DNA of 64,000 nt from CAVZMI01 sp050011775 (GCA_050011775.1 JBEKIL010000014.1:1-64000); one strand, 5' to 3'; counted from the stretch's first letter, positions 1-9,932 are shown. The notes: generated from the letters alone by a model not told the origin. A program made the numbers and translations.

Positions 1-1
1 C

Positions 2-259
2 CGCAGCATACGAGGTATCGCCTTTTCCTCAAACGGAAATATGTTTATTGGAACCGATGCTTCCGCGGATCCGCTTCTGATTCTCGATCTCAATACAAAG
101 ATAGTCGATTATTTCTATAAGGGTATCCTTCCGTCCTATTGCAGACACTTAAATTGGGGCTCGGGAAATTATCTTTATATGGTTCGTGGTAACACGAGCA
201 CAGCGCAGAAATGGACCGTCTATCGGGTTAACATGGGAGCTACGGTGGGCGCTCCGTAA
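2..259 (+). CDS. 3' end of a beta-propeller-like protein (partial)
   Basis: Only the last 85 or so codons are present; the reading frame is open from the first bases of the window and stops with TAA. The visible part contains a phrase of the NHL or SMP-30 propeller type (GIAFSSNGNMFIGT) followed by a second strand-rich segment. There is no T9SS C-terminal domain at the end. No catalytic motif can be seen in the fragment, so its role is unknown. It is followed by a clear rho-independent terminator, so it is probably the last gene of an upstream operon and not part of the transcription unit that starts with the GH31 gene. Confidence 0.55.
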   Translation, partial: RSIRGIAFSSNGNMFIGTDASADPLLILDLNTKIVDYFYKGILPSYCRHLNWGSGNYLYMVRGNTSTAQKWTVYRVNMGATVGAP

Positions 260-296
260 CATAGCAGTTGGGAGATTAAGCTCTTGCTTGAATCTT

Positions 297-336
297 GGGT
301 CGGCCCTGTGGCTTGGGGACCGACCTTTTTTATTTT
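297..336 (+). terminator. Rho-independent terminator
   Basis: GGTCGG (298-303) pairs with CCGACC (320-325), with extra CCC/GGG pairing inside, and is followed directly by a run of six T. It closes the upstream partial gene and isolates the GH31 gene, whose start is 33 bp further on. Confidence 0.85.
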
Positions 337-368
337 AGATCAGTTCTTTATAACCGAAAGGACTTGCA

Positions 369-3212
369 ATGAAATTAAGACGAAGGCAAATCATGTTCAC
401 TGTTTTATGTCTTTTTCTCTGCGTCCAGTACTCTTATACCATCGAGAAACAGTCGGACGGTGTTCTTTTTGAATTGAAAAAACAAAAAGAAACCGATGCC
501 CGATGGATGAAGATTCAGGTATGCACCGAGGATATTATTCGAGTCATAGCGGCAGAGGAGAAATCTTTCTCAAATCGTCCAAGTCTGATGGTCGATAAAA
601 CTGTCTGGGAACCTGTGTCCTGGTCTGTAAAAGAGAAAAAAGAACTGGTGGAAATCTCCACATCGAAAATCATCGTCCGCGTAAATCCGAAAAACGGAGC
701 CATTTCATTTTACAATATAAATGAACAGATGCTTTTACAGGAGAAAGCGGGCGGCGGTAAAATTATCACAACCGCAGAAGTAATGGGAGAACAAACATTT
801 CATATACAGCAGCTTTTTAATTCCCCCAAAGATGAAGCATTTTACGGATTAGGCGCACATCAGAATTCCATCATGAACTATAAAGGGCACGACGTGGATC
901 TGTGGCAATATAACATAGTCGATGTGATTCCATTTCTGGTTTCAAGCAAAAACTATGGAATTTTGTGGGATAATAACTCGCGTACAAAATTCGGAGACAT
1001 CAGGGAGTATCAATCCCTATCTATACTCAAATTATATAATAGAGAGGGCATCGAGGGCGGACTCACCACAGAATATTTTAAAGACTCGAATTTCGACTCT
1101 CTGTTTACATCGCGTTCCGAGTCGAGGATCGAACACGAGTTCATTGATGTGAATGACAAATTCCCGGAAGGATTCCTTCAGAGTGTGGCCGCAGTTCGCT
1201 GGACCGGGGAGATAGAATGCCGTGAACCGGGCATGCACAAGTTCAGACTCTACTGCTGCGGTTACACAAAAATGTGGCTGGATAAGAAATTAGTTGTGGA
1301 TTCATGGCGGCAGAACTGGCTGCCCTGGACGTATATGCTGAACCTGGAGATGAAAAAAGGAAAGCGGCATCAAATTAAGATCGAGTGGATACATACCGGC
1401 GGTTATATCGGATTAAAATGCCTCGGTCCCGAAAAGGAAAAGAGCAAGAACAGCTTCTCGCTTTACTCCGAAGTTGCAGATCAAATCGATTACTACTTTA
1501 TCCGAGGTGATAATCTGGATCAGGTTATTCATGGGTATCGTAAGATCACCGGTAAAGCTCCCATGATGCCCAAATGGGCGATGGGCCTTTGGCAATCTCG
1601 TGATCGCTATCGGACACAGGAGGAGGTGCTTTCAGTCGTTAAGGAATTTCGCACACGACAGATTCCGCTTGACAATATCGTTCAGGATTGGTTTTACTGG
1701 AAAGAAGATAAATGGGGAGATCATGAATTCGATTCTACACGTTACCCGGATCCGGAAGGCATGATCCAAACACTCCACAACGATCTTCACGCCCGTATTA
1801 TGATTTCAGTCTGGCCCAAATTCTATGTCGGTACAAAGAACTACGAGCAGTTTAGAAAAAAGGGGTGGCTGTATATGCGAAACGTTGACGAGGGACAAAG
1901 AGACTGGGTTGGACCTGGATATGTCTCAACATTCTATGATCCGTACAGCGAGGGAGCCCGCGAATTATACTGGAAACAGATAAATGAGAAGCTGTTCAGC
2001 AAAGGAATCGACGCCTGGTGGTTGGATTGCACGGAACCCGATATCCAATCCAATTTATCGAGGACGGAAACAATATTACGTCAGGGTCCGACTGCAATTG
2101 GGACTGCCGCACGCTACCTCAATACATATACTCTTATGAACGCTAAAGCCGTCTGCGAGGGACAACGGCAGATCAAACCCGATCAGCGGGTATTTATTTT
2201 AACTCGTTCCGCTTTCGCAGGACAGCAGCGTTATCCTGTTGCTACATGGAGTGGTGATGTCGCTGGCCGCTGGTATGACTTGAAAGCCCAGATTTCAGCC
2301 GGGCTGAATTTTTCTCTTTCAGGTACCCCCTACTGGACCTCAGACATAGGCGGCTACGCGGTGGAGTCGCGATATGAACATCCGAAAGAATCCGATCTGG
2401 ACGAATGGCGAGAACTAAATACCCGCTGGTTTCAGTTTGGAACGTTCTGTCCACTTTTACGCGTACATGGTCAATATCCTTACAGAGAAATGTTCCATAT
2501 AGCTCCTGACACTCATCCTGCGTATCAATCCATGTTGGCCTATGACAAGCTGCGTTATCGTCTCATGCCGTATATTTATTCACTAACGGGCATGGTCACA
2601 CAGAAAGACTATACGATTATGCGTGCATTGGTCATGGATTTCGGTTATGATAAAAACGTCTTCAATATCGGTGACCAATTCATGTTCGGATCTGCACTGC
2701 TCATTAATCCAGTGACCAATTATAAAGACCGAACAAGGCCTGTGTATCTTCCTTCTGGAACAGGCTGGTACGATCTGCAGACCGGTCGATATTACAAAGG
2801 TGGCCGGTCAATTCAGGCGGATGCTCCCTATACGGATATTCCTATTTTTGTGAAGGAAGGATCAATTCTTGTTTGCGGTCCGAACATTCAGTACACGGAT
2901 GAAAAACCCGCCGATCCCATTCGTTTATTCGTCTACACCGGTAACGACGGCTCTTTTACGCTGTATGAAGATGAGAATATCAACTATAATTATGAAAAAG
3001 GTAATTTCTCAACAATCATGCTGAACTACAGCGAGAAGAACCATACCCTGACTATCGGAAGACGACAAGGCGAATTTCCGGGAATGCTGAAAAAGCGAAT
3101 TTTTGAAATTGTCTGGATTGGTAAAGGGAAACTCTCAGGGCTTGATTTCCAATCGGAACCGGATGTAACTGTAATGTACGACGGCTTGCAGCAATCAATC
3201 AAGATGAAATAA
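369..3212 (+). CDS. Secreted GH31 alpha-xylosidase-type enzyme with PA14 insert
   Basis: 947 residues with an N-terminal signal peptide (basic start, then hydrophobic residues 8-23). The GH31 barrel shows the nucleophile motif GIDAWWLDCTEPD (Asp about 553) and the acid/base motif TWSGD (Asp about 630). The WWLDxTEPD form and the overall layout are those of alpha-xylosidases acting on the non-reducing-end isoprimeverosyl units of xyloglucan oligosaccharides. A PA14 domain (about residues 230-355) is inserted in the N-terminal beta-sandwich, as in Cellvibrio-type Xyl31A enzymes (family knowledge). A good ribosome-binding site (AAAGGA) lies 6 bp before the ATG. The next genes encode GH95, GH2 and GH12 enzymes, which fits fucosylated xyloglucan breakdown outside the cytoplasm. 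Exact specificity (xylosidase versus glucosidase) is inferred from motifs and context. Confidence 0.88.
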   Translation: MKLRRRQIMFTVLCLFLCVQYSYTIEKQSDGVLFELKKQKETDARWMKIQVCTEDIIRVIAAEEKSFSNRPSLMVDKTVWEPVSWSVKEKKELVEISTSKIIVRVNPKNGAISFYNINEQMLLQEKAGGGKIITTAEVMGEQTFHIQQLFNSPKDEAFYGLGAHQNSIMNYKGHDVDLWQYNIVDVIPFLVSSKNYGILWDNNSRTKFGDIREYQSLSILKLYNREGIEGGLTTEYFKDSNFDSLFTSRSESRIEHEFIDVNDKFPEGFLQSVAAVRWTGEIECREPGMHKFRLYCCGYTKMWLDKKLVVDSWRQNWLPWTYMLNLEMKKGKRHQIKIEWIHTGGYIGLKCLGPEKEKSKNSFSLYSEVADQIDYYFIRGDNLDQVIHGYRKITGKAPMMPKWAMGLWQSRDRYRTQEEVLSVVKEFRTRQIPLDNIVQDWFYWKEDKWGDHEFDSTRYPDPEGMIQTLHNDLHARIMISVWPKFYVGTKNYEQFRKKGWLYMRNVDEGQRDWVGPGYVSTFYDPYSEGARELYWKQINEKLFSKGIDAWWLDCTEPDIQSNLSRTETILRQGPTAIGTAARYLNTYTLMNAKAVCEGQRQIKPDQRVFILTRSAFAGQQRYPVATWSGDVAGRWYDLKAQISAGLNFSLSGTPYWTSDIGGYAVESRYEHPKESDLDEWRELNTRWFQFGTFCPLLRVHGQYPYREMFHIAPDTHPAYQSMLAYDKLRYRLMPYIYSLTGMVTQKDYTIMRALVMDFGYDKNVFNIGDQFMFGSALLINPVTNYKDRTRPVYLPSGTGWYDLQTGRYYKGGRSIQADAPYTDIPIFVKEGSILVCGPNIQYTDEKPADPIRLFVYTGNDGSFTLYEDENINYNYEKGNFSTIMLNYSEKNHTLTIGRRQGEFPGMLKKRIFEIVWIGKGKLSGLDFQSEPDVTVMYDGLQQSIKMK

Positions 3213-3271
3213 TAGAACAAGCAGTCCTGACGAAAGAGCAACCAATATAAAAAAAGATTAATTATCCTGAG

Positions 3272-3486
3272 GGTGACAAGGTGGGTAATTACAGGAAACC
3301 GGGCGATACTGGCAGGCTATCAAAGATCCACAAGGAAATAGGTGGGAAGAAGTAGATCCAGCAAGAATCAATAAAATTCAGGAAGAAAAAGCTTATATTG
3401 ATAGGCCGAAGTCTTACACTTTCTGGTTTTTGGATCCTCGGAAGACTTACTTCGGCATGAAAGTTTCTTTCAACTTTGCAAAGTAG
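3272..3486 (+). pseudogene. Relic of the 3' end of a TonB-dependent receptor
   Basis: In the 359-bp gap after the GH31 gene, the frame from 3289 to the TAG at 3484-3486 is open and reads like the end of an outer-membrane receptor barrel: ...NRWEEVDPARIN..., ...FWFLDPRKTYFGMKVSFNF-K-stop, with the alternating hydrophobic last strand. A few more codons (GDKVGNYRKPG, from 3272) continue it upstream in another frame, so there is a frameshift. No start codon or signal fits and nothing earlier of the receptor remains. I read it as a truncated receptor gene lost from this locus. The assignment rests on the style of the last strands, not on an alignment. Confidence 0.5.
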
Positions 3487-3571
3487 TCAAAGAAGAAATA
3501 ACTTATTCAAGGTCAGCTACAAATTTGAAACCATCGCGGCTAATTATATTCTGATATATGCAATTTAAAAT

Positions 3572-5995
3572 ATGAAGCATATTACCAGTCGTCGAAAATT
3601 TCTAAAGTACACAGCACTTGTCGGCGCAGCGTTACCGTTTCCCTTTTTCCGTTCGCATGTTTTCAATCGAGAGAAATTGGCTCTCAGCGATACTCCGGCT
3701 GCCTCGCCGGGTCCTTTGATGCTGTGGTACACCAAACCGGCTAATGAGTGGGTTGAAGCTCTTCCAATTGGGAACGGTCGTCTGGGTGCAATGATATTTG
3801 GAGGTACGGAGAACGAACGCATACAGCTCAACGAAGACACGCTCTATGCCGGCGGACCGTACGACCCGAATAATCCGGGGGCTCTGAAAGCCCTCCCCGA
3901 AGCACGGCGATTGATCTTCGAGGGAAAATACAGGGAAGCCAGCGATCTGATCGGCGAAAAAATGATGGCACGGCCTATCAAACAGATGCCCTATGAACCG
4001 GTTGGTGATCTGCTGCTGAATTTTCCGGGTCACAATGCTGCATCAGATTTCCGCCGTGAACTGGATCTTGATACCGCGATTGTAAAAGTCTCCTATATCA
4101 ACGACGGAATTATTTTCACGCGCGAGATTTTTTCAAATCCCGTCGATCAGGTAATCGTGCTCCATCTGACGGCCGGGAGTCCCGGAAAAATCACCTTCAA
4201 CGCGGCGATGTCCACCCCACAAAAAGCAACCGTTGAAGTGGAGTCGGCCGATACGCTGGTTATGCGCGGTCAGAATGGAGAAGCCTCCGGCATTAAAGGT
4301 GATTTGAAATTCCAGGTTCGTGTACGCGTACTCGCACAGGGCGGAAAAACCGCCGCCGAAAAAGAGAGAATCAACGTCAGCAACGCAGATACGGTAATGT
4401 TGTTGATTGCCGCCGCTACAAGTTATAGGAACTACAAAGATGTCAGCGGCGACCCGGAAGAGATGACAAAGTCGTTTCTGACGAGAGCAGCTGCCAGGCA
4501 TTTTACACAATTGCGCCAGGCCCACGTGCGAGAACATCAACGACTGTTTCATCGCGTTCACCTTGACCTTGGAACAACCAATGCCGCGATTCTGCCCACA
4601 GACCAGCGGCTTACAAAGTTTCTGGAAGGCAGCGATCCGCAATTAGCCACATTGTACTTCCAGTATGGCCGGTATCTTTTAATCTCGTCTTCACGAACGG
4701 GCACTCAACCTGCAAATCTGCAAGGACTGTGGAACGAATCTATGACACCACCGTGGGAATGCAAATACACGGTCAATATCAACACTGAGATGAACTACTG
4801 GCCTGCAGAATCCACAAACCTTTCGGAATGTCATGAACCGCTGATACGAATGGTCACAGAACTTGTCGAGCGAGGAAGCAGAACAGCGGAAATACAATAC
4901 GGCGCCGGCGGTTGGGTATGTCACCACAACACAGATCTCTGGCGCGCTACGGCACCGATCGACGGTCCGCTGTGGGGTTTCTGGCCCACAGGAGGAGCAT
5001 GGCTGTGTACGCATCTCTGGAATCATTACGAGTTCAGCGGCGACAGAAAATTTCTATCGAGAGTCTACCCTGTTATGAAGGGTGCTGCGCAATTCTTCGT
5101 CGATACACTTGTGGAGGAACCGAAACATAAGTGGCTCGTTACGTGTCCCTCGATCTCGCCTGAAAATGTCCACCCCGGCGGCGTTGCTATCTGCGCCGGG
5201 CCGACGATGGACATGCAGATACTCCGTGACCTATTTTCCCATTGCATTAAGGCCGCGAAAATTCTAGGAATCGACAGTGAGTTTAGTACAAAACTGGCCT
5301 CCATGCGTGCGCGCCTCGCACCGACGCAAATCGGCAACGCTGGACAGGTACAGGAATGGCTTGAGGACTGGGACATGGAGGCACCGGAACGACAGCACCG
5401 TCATGTGTCACATCTTTACGGTTTGTATCCAAGCAATCAAATTACTCAACAGGAAACACCCGATTTATTTTCAGCAGCAAAAAGGACACTGGAACTCCGT
5501 GGCGATGTGGGCACAGGATGGAGTTTGGCCTGGAAAATCAACCTCTGGGCAAGACTTCTCGACGGCGATCACGCGTACATGCTGTTGCAAAAGGCTCTAA
5601 CGCCGGTTTTTTCTAAAGAGGTCAATCGCAGCGGCGGAGGCGTCTATCCCAATTTATTCGATGCCCACCCGCCATTTCAGATAGATGGAAATTTTGGGGC
5701 GACATCCGGCATTACTGAAATGCTATTGCAATCACACACAGGCGAGATTCATCTGCTTCCTGCATTACCAAAAGCTTGGCCGACAGGGAATGTCAAGGGA
5801 CTGAGAGCCAGAGGCGGCTTTGAGGTGAACATTGCATGGGAGCAGGGTAAACTTAATCATGCAACGATCAAGAGCATTACGGGGGTTGATTGCAGAGTAC
5901 GTTATGGACAACAGAGCGTCAAACTCCGCCTTAAGACCGGCAAATCGGTGCATCTGGATAAAAATCTTCACAATGCAGTAGAATCCGGTTCATAG
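3572..5995 (+). CDS. GH95 alpha-L-fucosidase, Tat-exported
   Basis: 807 residues, the usual GH95 length. The N-terminus has a twin-arginine signal (SRRKFLKYTALVGA, residues 6-19), so it is probably exported folded by the Tat system. GH95 landmarks are all present: the N-terminal KPANEWVEALPIGNGRLGAM, the VNIN pair of asparagines (about 402 and 404), the SPEN glutamate (about 531) and the IDGNFGA aspartate (about 705). These match the Asn/Asn/Glu/Asp set of the Bifidobacterium AfcA enzyme. It should remove terminal alpha-1,2-L-fucose from the galactose of xyloglucan side chains. No convincing Shine-Dalgarno precedes the ATG. It lies between the GH31 and GH2 genes on the same strand. GH95 also includes alpha-L-galactosidases, which cannot be excluded. 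Confidence 0.92.
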   Translation: MKHITSRRKFLKYTALVGAALPFPFFRSHVFNREKLALSDTPAASPGPLMLWYTKPANEWVEALPIGNGRLGAMIFGGTENERIQLNEDTLYAGGPYDPNNPGALKALPEARRLIFEGKYREASDLIGEKMMARPIKQMPYEPVGDLLLNFPGHNAASDFRRELDLDTAIVKVSYINDGIIFTREIFSNPVDQVIVLHLTAGSPGKITFNAAMSTPQKATVEVESADTLVMRGQNGEASGIKGDLKFQVRVRVLAQGGKTAAEKERINVSNADTVMLLIAAATSYRNYKDVSGDPEEMTKSFLTRAAARHFTQLRQAHVREHQRLFHRVHLDLGTTNAAILPTDQRLTKFLEGSDPQLATLYFQYGRYLLISSSRTGTQPANLQGLWNESMTPPWECKYTVNINTEMNYWPAESTNLSECHEPLIRMVTELVERGSRTAEIQYGAGGWVCHHNTDLWRATAPIDGPLWGFWPTGGAWLCTHLWNHYEFSGDRKFLSRVYPVMKGAAQFFVDTLVEEPKHKWLVTCPSISPENVHPGGVAICAGPTMDMQILRDLFSHCIKAAKILGIDSEFSTKLASMRARLAPTQIGNAGQVQEWLEDWDMEAPERQHRHVSHLYGLYPSNQITQQETPDLFSAAKRTLELRGDVGTGWSLAWKINLWARLLDGDHAYMLLQKALTPVFSKEVNRSGGGVYPNLFDAHPPFQIDGNFGATSGITEMLLQSHTGEIHLLPALPKAWPTGNVKGLRARGGFEVNIAWEQGKLNHATIKSITGVDCRVRYGQQSVKLRLKTGKSVHLDKNLHNAVESGS

Positions 5996-6056
5996 TAATA
6001 GTCAAGTACTGCGATAACAGAATATAACCTTTTAAAATATCAAGGAAAGATAATCT

Positions 6057-8510
6057 ATGACCATACTAAAACAAAAAACTGGAAGTCGATTCCTCTACTT
6101 TTATTTTTTCACTTTCTTAGTTCTTCTTTTAATCTCGCATGCAGCTTTTTCATCGGATCTCAGAAGAACCGAAAATTTTTGTAGGAAGTGGAAATTTAAT
6201 CTGGGCAACATCACAAATGGCCAGAAACCCAGCCTCGATGACTCCCGATGGCGTGAACTTAATTTACCTCACGACTGGAGCATTGAAGGGGAATTCAGCG
6301 AGAAGCATCCGGCAACTCCCGGAGGCGGCGCTTTACCGGGAGGTATCGGGTGGTATCGCAAGAATTTTACCATCTCAGAATCTGAAAAAGGACGACTGGT
6401 TTTTATCGAGTTCGACGGTATCTACAGAAATAGTGAAGTTTGGATCAACGGCCATTATCTTGGTAAGCGTCCGTATGGGTATATATCGTTTCAGTACGAG
6501 TTGACTCCGTTCCTGAAATATGGGAAAGATAAGAATGTGCTTGCAGTTAAAGTTGACAATTCACAACAGCCCAATTCACGCTGGTACTCCGGTTCGGGAA
6601 TTTATAGGAATGTATGGCTGGTGACTACCGGAAAGATTTTCGTGGATCACTGGGGGACTTTCATCACGACGCCGGAAGTGACCGAGCGGTTTGCTAAGGT
6701 ATCGGTCCGGACTAAAGTACGGAATGCCTCAATAAAGAATCGACAAATAACACTAAGAACAGTCGCGCTCGACAGGACAGGTAAGAAGATCGCTGCCGTA
6801 GAGTCAAAGAGCGTGGTATCGAAAGATTCGGCCTGCGATATCGTTCAGGAATTGACCATTGAGAATCCTGCGTTGTGGTCAGTTGAAAATCCACACCTTT
6901 ATAAAACTGTCACAACGATTAAAGCTGGCGGCCGTGTGCACGATGAATATGAAACGAATTTCGGCATCCGTACATTTACTTTTGATGTCGATAAAGGCTT
7001 TTTTTTGAATGGCAAACCTGTAAAGATCAAAGGCGTGTGCAACCATCACGATCTGGGATGTCTTGGAGCAGCGATCAACAACCGCGCGCTGGAGCGTCAA
7101 CTCGAAATCATGAAGGAGATGGGTGTAAACAGCATCCGAACCTCTCACAACCCGCCGGCTCCGGAGCTTCTGGATCTGTGCGACCGGATGGGATTCATTG
7201 TGATGGATGAAGCATTCGATATGTGGAAAAAGAAAAAAACCGATTTCGACTATTCAATGGATTGGGAAAAATGGCATCGGCAGGATTTGCATGATATGGT
7301 TTTGCGCGACCGGAATCATCCCAGCGTTTTTATCTGGAGTATCGGAAATGAAATAATGGAACAATGGGACAAGAAAGACAGCAGCGGTACAGTGATTGCC
7401 AGAGAATTAGCGGAAATTATCAAATCTCTCGATACAACCCGACCGATTACTTCGGCATGCAACGACCAGGACACGTTGAATCCGATCATTCGTTCGGGTG
7501 CTCTCGATTTGATCGGATATAATTACGCTCAGAAAACATATCCTGAGTTTCCCAAAAAATATCCGGGAAAGAAATTCATCGCCACCGAAACCGTATCGGC
7601 CCTGGCCACACGCGGGAGTTATGACATGCCTTCAGACAGCATCCGGCGATGGCCACCCCGGTGGGATCTGCCCCTCGTTTATGGAAATGCAGACCAGACG
7701 TGCTCGTCATACGATAATTGCAGTGCACCATGGGGTTCTACTCACGAAGAAACCTGGAAGATCATGAAGAAATACGATTTCCTGTCCGGTATGTATGTCT
7801 GGACCGGTTTTGATTATCTCGGAGAACCCACACCTTACGGCTGGCCATCCCGCAGTTCTTATTTCGGCATCGTGGATCTGGCGGGTTTCCCGAAAGATGC
7901 TTATTATATGTACCAGAGCGAGTGGACAAACAAACCTGTATTGCATGTTTTTCCTCATTGGAACTGGAATAACGGAGATACGATCGATGTATGGGCTTAT
8001 ACCAATTGTGAAGAGGTCGAATTATTATTGAACGGCAAGTCGTTTGGTTCCAAGAAAAAAAATGGTGATAATCTGCATATGATGTGGCGATTGCCTTTTA
8101 CACCCGGCATTTTGAAAGCCATCGGCCGCACCAACGGGAAAGAAATTCTAACACAGGAAATCAAGACAGCCGGGAGTCCTGCAAAGATATTTCTTCAGGC
8201 CGATAGAAATGTGATTAAGGCAGACGGCGAAGATCTTTCATTTATTACCGTCAAGGTTTTGGATGAAGAAGGCACATTAGTACCGCATGCCGATAATATG
8301 ATTCAATTCAACATTACTGGCGAAGGAAGGATTATCGGTGTCGACAACGGTCTCCAAACAAGCGAGGAGTCTTTTAAGGCAAATCACCGGAAAGCATTCA
8401 ACGGTCTGTGTATAGCCGTTATACAATCCAGTGAAAAGGCAGGCCGGATTATACTCACTGCAAAGTCGGATGGGCTGAAGGAATCGGCAATCGTCATTGA
8501 CTCAAAGTGA
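6057..8510 (+). CDS. Secreted GH2 beta-galactosidase-type enzyme
   Basis: 817 residues with a long hydrophobic signal segment (residues 12-31). The order is sugar-binding domain (about 40-190), immunoglobulin-like domain (200-300), catalytic barrel (310-600), and C-terminal beta domains of the DUF4982 and GH2 C5 type (620-817). The acid/base glutamate is in RNHPSVFIWSIGNE (Glu about 432) and the nucleophile is probably in FIATETVS (Glu about 511). It would remove beta-1,2-galactose exposed after GH95 has taken the fucose. The start is preceded by AAGGAAAG. Part of its 3' end (8142-8330) is repeated in decayed form downstream of the GH12 gene. Beta-galactosidase is the likeliest activity; GH2 also holds glucuronidases and mannosidases. 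Confidence 0.85.
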   Translation: MTILKQKTGSRFLYFYFFTFLVLLLISHAAFSSDLRRTENFCRKWKFNLGNITNGQKPSLDDSRWRELNLPHDWSIEGEFSEKHPATPGGGALPGGIGWYRKNFTISESEKGRLVFIEFDGIYRNSEVWINGHYLGKRPYGYISFQYELTPFLKYGKDKNVLAVKVDNSQQPNSRWYSGSGIYRNVWLVTTGKIFVDHWGTFITTPEVTERFAKVSVRTKVRNASIKNRQITLRTVALDRTGKKIAAVESKSVVSKDSACDIVQELTIENPALWSVENPHLYKTVTTIKAGGRVHDEYETNFGIRTFTFDVDKGFFLNGKPVKIKGVCNHHDLGCLGAAINNRALERQLEIMKEMGVNSIRTSHNPPAPELLDLCDRMGFIVMDEAFDMWKKKKTDFDYSMDWEKWHRQDLHDMVLRDRNHPSVFIWSIGNEIMEQWDKKDSSGTVIARELAEIIKSLDTTRPITSACNDQDTLNPIIRSGALDLIGYNYAQKTYPEFPKKYPGKKFIATETVSALATRGSYDMPSDSIRRWPPRWDLPLVYGNADQTCSSYDNCSAPWGSTHEETWKIMKKYDFLSGMYVWTGFDYLGEPTPYGWPSRSSYFGIVDLAGFPKDAYYMYQSEWTNKPVLHVFPHWNWNNGDTIDVWAYTNCEEVELLLNGKSFGSKKKNGDNLHMMWRLPFTPGILKAIGRTNGKEILTQEIKTAGSPAKIFLQADRNVIKADGEDLSFITVKVLDEEGTLVPHADNMIQFNITGEGRIIGVDNGLQTSEESFKANHRKAFNGLCIAVIQSSEKAGRIILTAKSDGLKESAIVIDSK

Positions 8511-8568
8511 ACCGATTCAAGAAATGCGGCGATATAAGAACCGCATGGTCAAAATAAAGGAACCTAAA

Positions 8569-9918
8569 ATGAAAAAAGATCTTTTAATTGGTCTGGTGTT
8601 CTCCTTATTTCCTCTGGGCCTGATTGCTCAGTACACCCAACTTCCTTCACCGAATTCAACATCTGTCATGGGAGGAGAATACAATGTAATGAATAATGTG
8701 TGGGGAGCATCAACTGCCCAGACCCTTGAAGTGGATTTGAATGGAACATACTTTAGAGTAATTCTATCCGAACACAACAACACGGGTGGTACGCCGGCTG
8801 CTTATCCCGCCATTTTCAAAGGTAACCACTATGGTTGGGCCACAACAAAAAACAATCCGATGCCGATAAGGATTGACGAAATCGACAGCGCTCCATTCAC
8901 ATGGATCATCGATACAACCGGCGTCTCCGGGACCTATAACTGCGCTTATGAATCCTTTTTCAGTGATTTATCAACGGGGTCCAATTACAAAGCCGAATTG
9001 ATGATCTGGATCAACTACCGCGGCGGTGCCAATCCGGGAGGCTCAATACAGGACACCGTGGAAATCGGAGGACGCAACTGGGTAGTCTATTATGCATTAT
9101 GGGACTGGAACTATATCGCATATAAATTGATCGTCCCAACCGACAGCGTCAGCCTCGATTTAAAAGATTTCCTCCGTGACGCATTGACTCGAGGCTACCT
9201 CTTCACGTCATGGTATCTACATAATATGGAAGCAGGCTTTGAGATCTGGCGTAACGGACAGGGACTTGCGACGCTTGAGTACTCGGCTACAGTAATACCG
9301 GGTTCTTTCACGGATAATTTTGCGCCCACACCCTTTAATCTAATCTATCCTTCAAACAGTAAAGTATTAACTTCATGGGGTATTCCATTCCGATGGCAGA
9401 CATCTGTCGATGCAAATACCGATCCTGTTGAATACATATTCCACCTTTTCGGCTCAAATATGGACACAACAATTACACAATTATACGACGATAGTCTATA
9501 CTTTGATGCGAGCAACTGTCTTCTCCCTAATACGTACTATACATGGTCTGTCAAGGCAACAGATGGAATTGATACAACCTCGAGCACATCACAGAGAACT
9601 TTTCGAACACCTAAGGAGGCATCCGGAATAGATCAAACCGATAAAATCCCGGGCCGATATTCCTTGAGTCAGAACTATCCGAATCCGTTCAATCCGCAGA
9701 CTACGATCTCTTACTCCCTGCCGCGGGCAAGCTGTGTCACTTTGAGAATTTATGATCCAACGGGACGCGAGATCGCGACACTTATTAACAATGAGAGAAA
9801 AGCAGCAGGCAACTATGAAGTATCATTTGATGCAACAGAATTGTCGAGCGGAGTCTATTTCTATCGTTTGAGCACAGAGAATTTTACTGAAGTTAAAAGT
9901 ATGGTATTAATTAAGTAG
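8569..9918 (+). CDS. Secreted GH12 endo-beta-1,4-glucanase / xyloglucanase, T9SS substrate
   Basis: 449 residues from the ATG at 8569, chosen because it follows AAGGAA and begins a normal signal peptide (residues 1-21); an in-frame ATG at 8497 would overlap the GH2 gene and bury the signal. Residues 25-245 show the GH12 jelly-roll pattern: NNVWG, YPAIFKGNHYGW, the nucleophile motif AELMIWINYRGG (Glu about 143) and the acid/base motif GFEIW (Glu about 225). GH12 holds endoglucanases and xyloglucan-specific endoglucanases; among GH31, GH95 and GH2 genes the second is likely. A fibronectin-like domain (about 260-370) and a T9SS sorting domain (QNYPNPFNP..., about 384-449) follow, so the enzyme should be at the cell surface or released. 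It is the only backbone-cutting enzyme I see for this locus. Confidence 0.85.
   Translation: MKKDLLIGLVFSLFPLGLIAQYTQLPSPNSTSVMGGEYNVMNNVWGASTAQTLEVDLNGTYFRVILSEHNNTGGTPAAYPAIFKGNHYGWATTKNNPMPIRIDEIDSAPFTWIIDTTGVSGTYNCAYESFFSDLSTGSNYKAELMIWINYRGGANPGGSIQDTVEIGGRNWVVYYALWDWNYIAYKLIVPTDSVSLDLKDFLRDALTRGYLFTSWYLHNMEAGFEIWRNGQGLATLEYSATVIPGSFTDNFAPTPFNLIYPSNSKVLTSWGIPFRWQTSVDANTDPVEYIFHLFGSNMDTTITQLYDDSLYFDASNCLLPNTYYTWSVKATDGIDTTSSTSQRTFRTPKEASGIDQTDKIPGRYSLSQNYPNPFNPQTTISYSLPRASCVTLRIYDPTGREIATLINNERKAAGNYEVSFDATELSSGVYFYRLSTENFTEVKSMVLIK
9670..9918 (+). repeat. T9SS C-terminal-domain cassette, copy 1
   Basis: The 249 bp coding the last 82 residues of the GH12 enzyme match, base for base in most places and without length change, the last 249 bp of the GH51-like gene (11856-12104). 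Identity is highest in the first 150 bp and remains visible to the shared stop codon. Confidence 0.85.
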
Positions 9919-9932
9919 CAACTCGAGGGACT

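Noticed and set aside
3405..3456. Perfect 8-bp inverted repeat GCCGAAGT...ACTTCGGC as a terminator or operator
   Set aside because: The arms are 36 bp apart with no T-run and they lie inside the receptor relic, so chance or decay is more likely than function.
8497..8568. Longer start for the GH12 gene
   Set aside because: It would overlap the GH2 gene and put 24 charged residues before an otherwise normal signal peptide that has its own ribosome-binding site.
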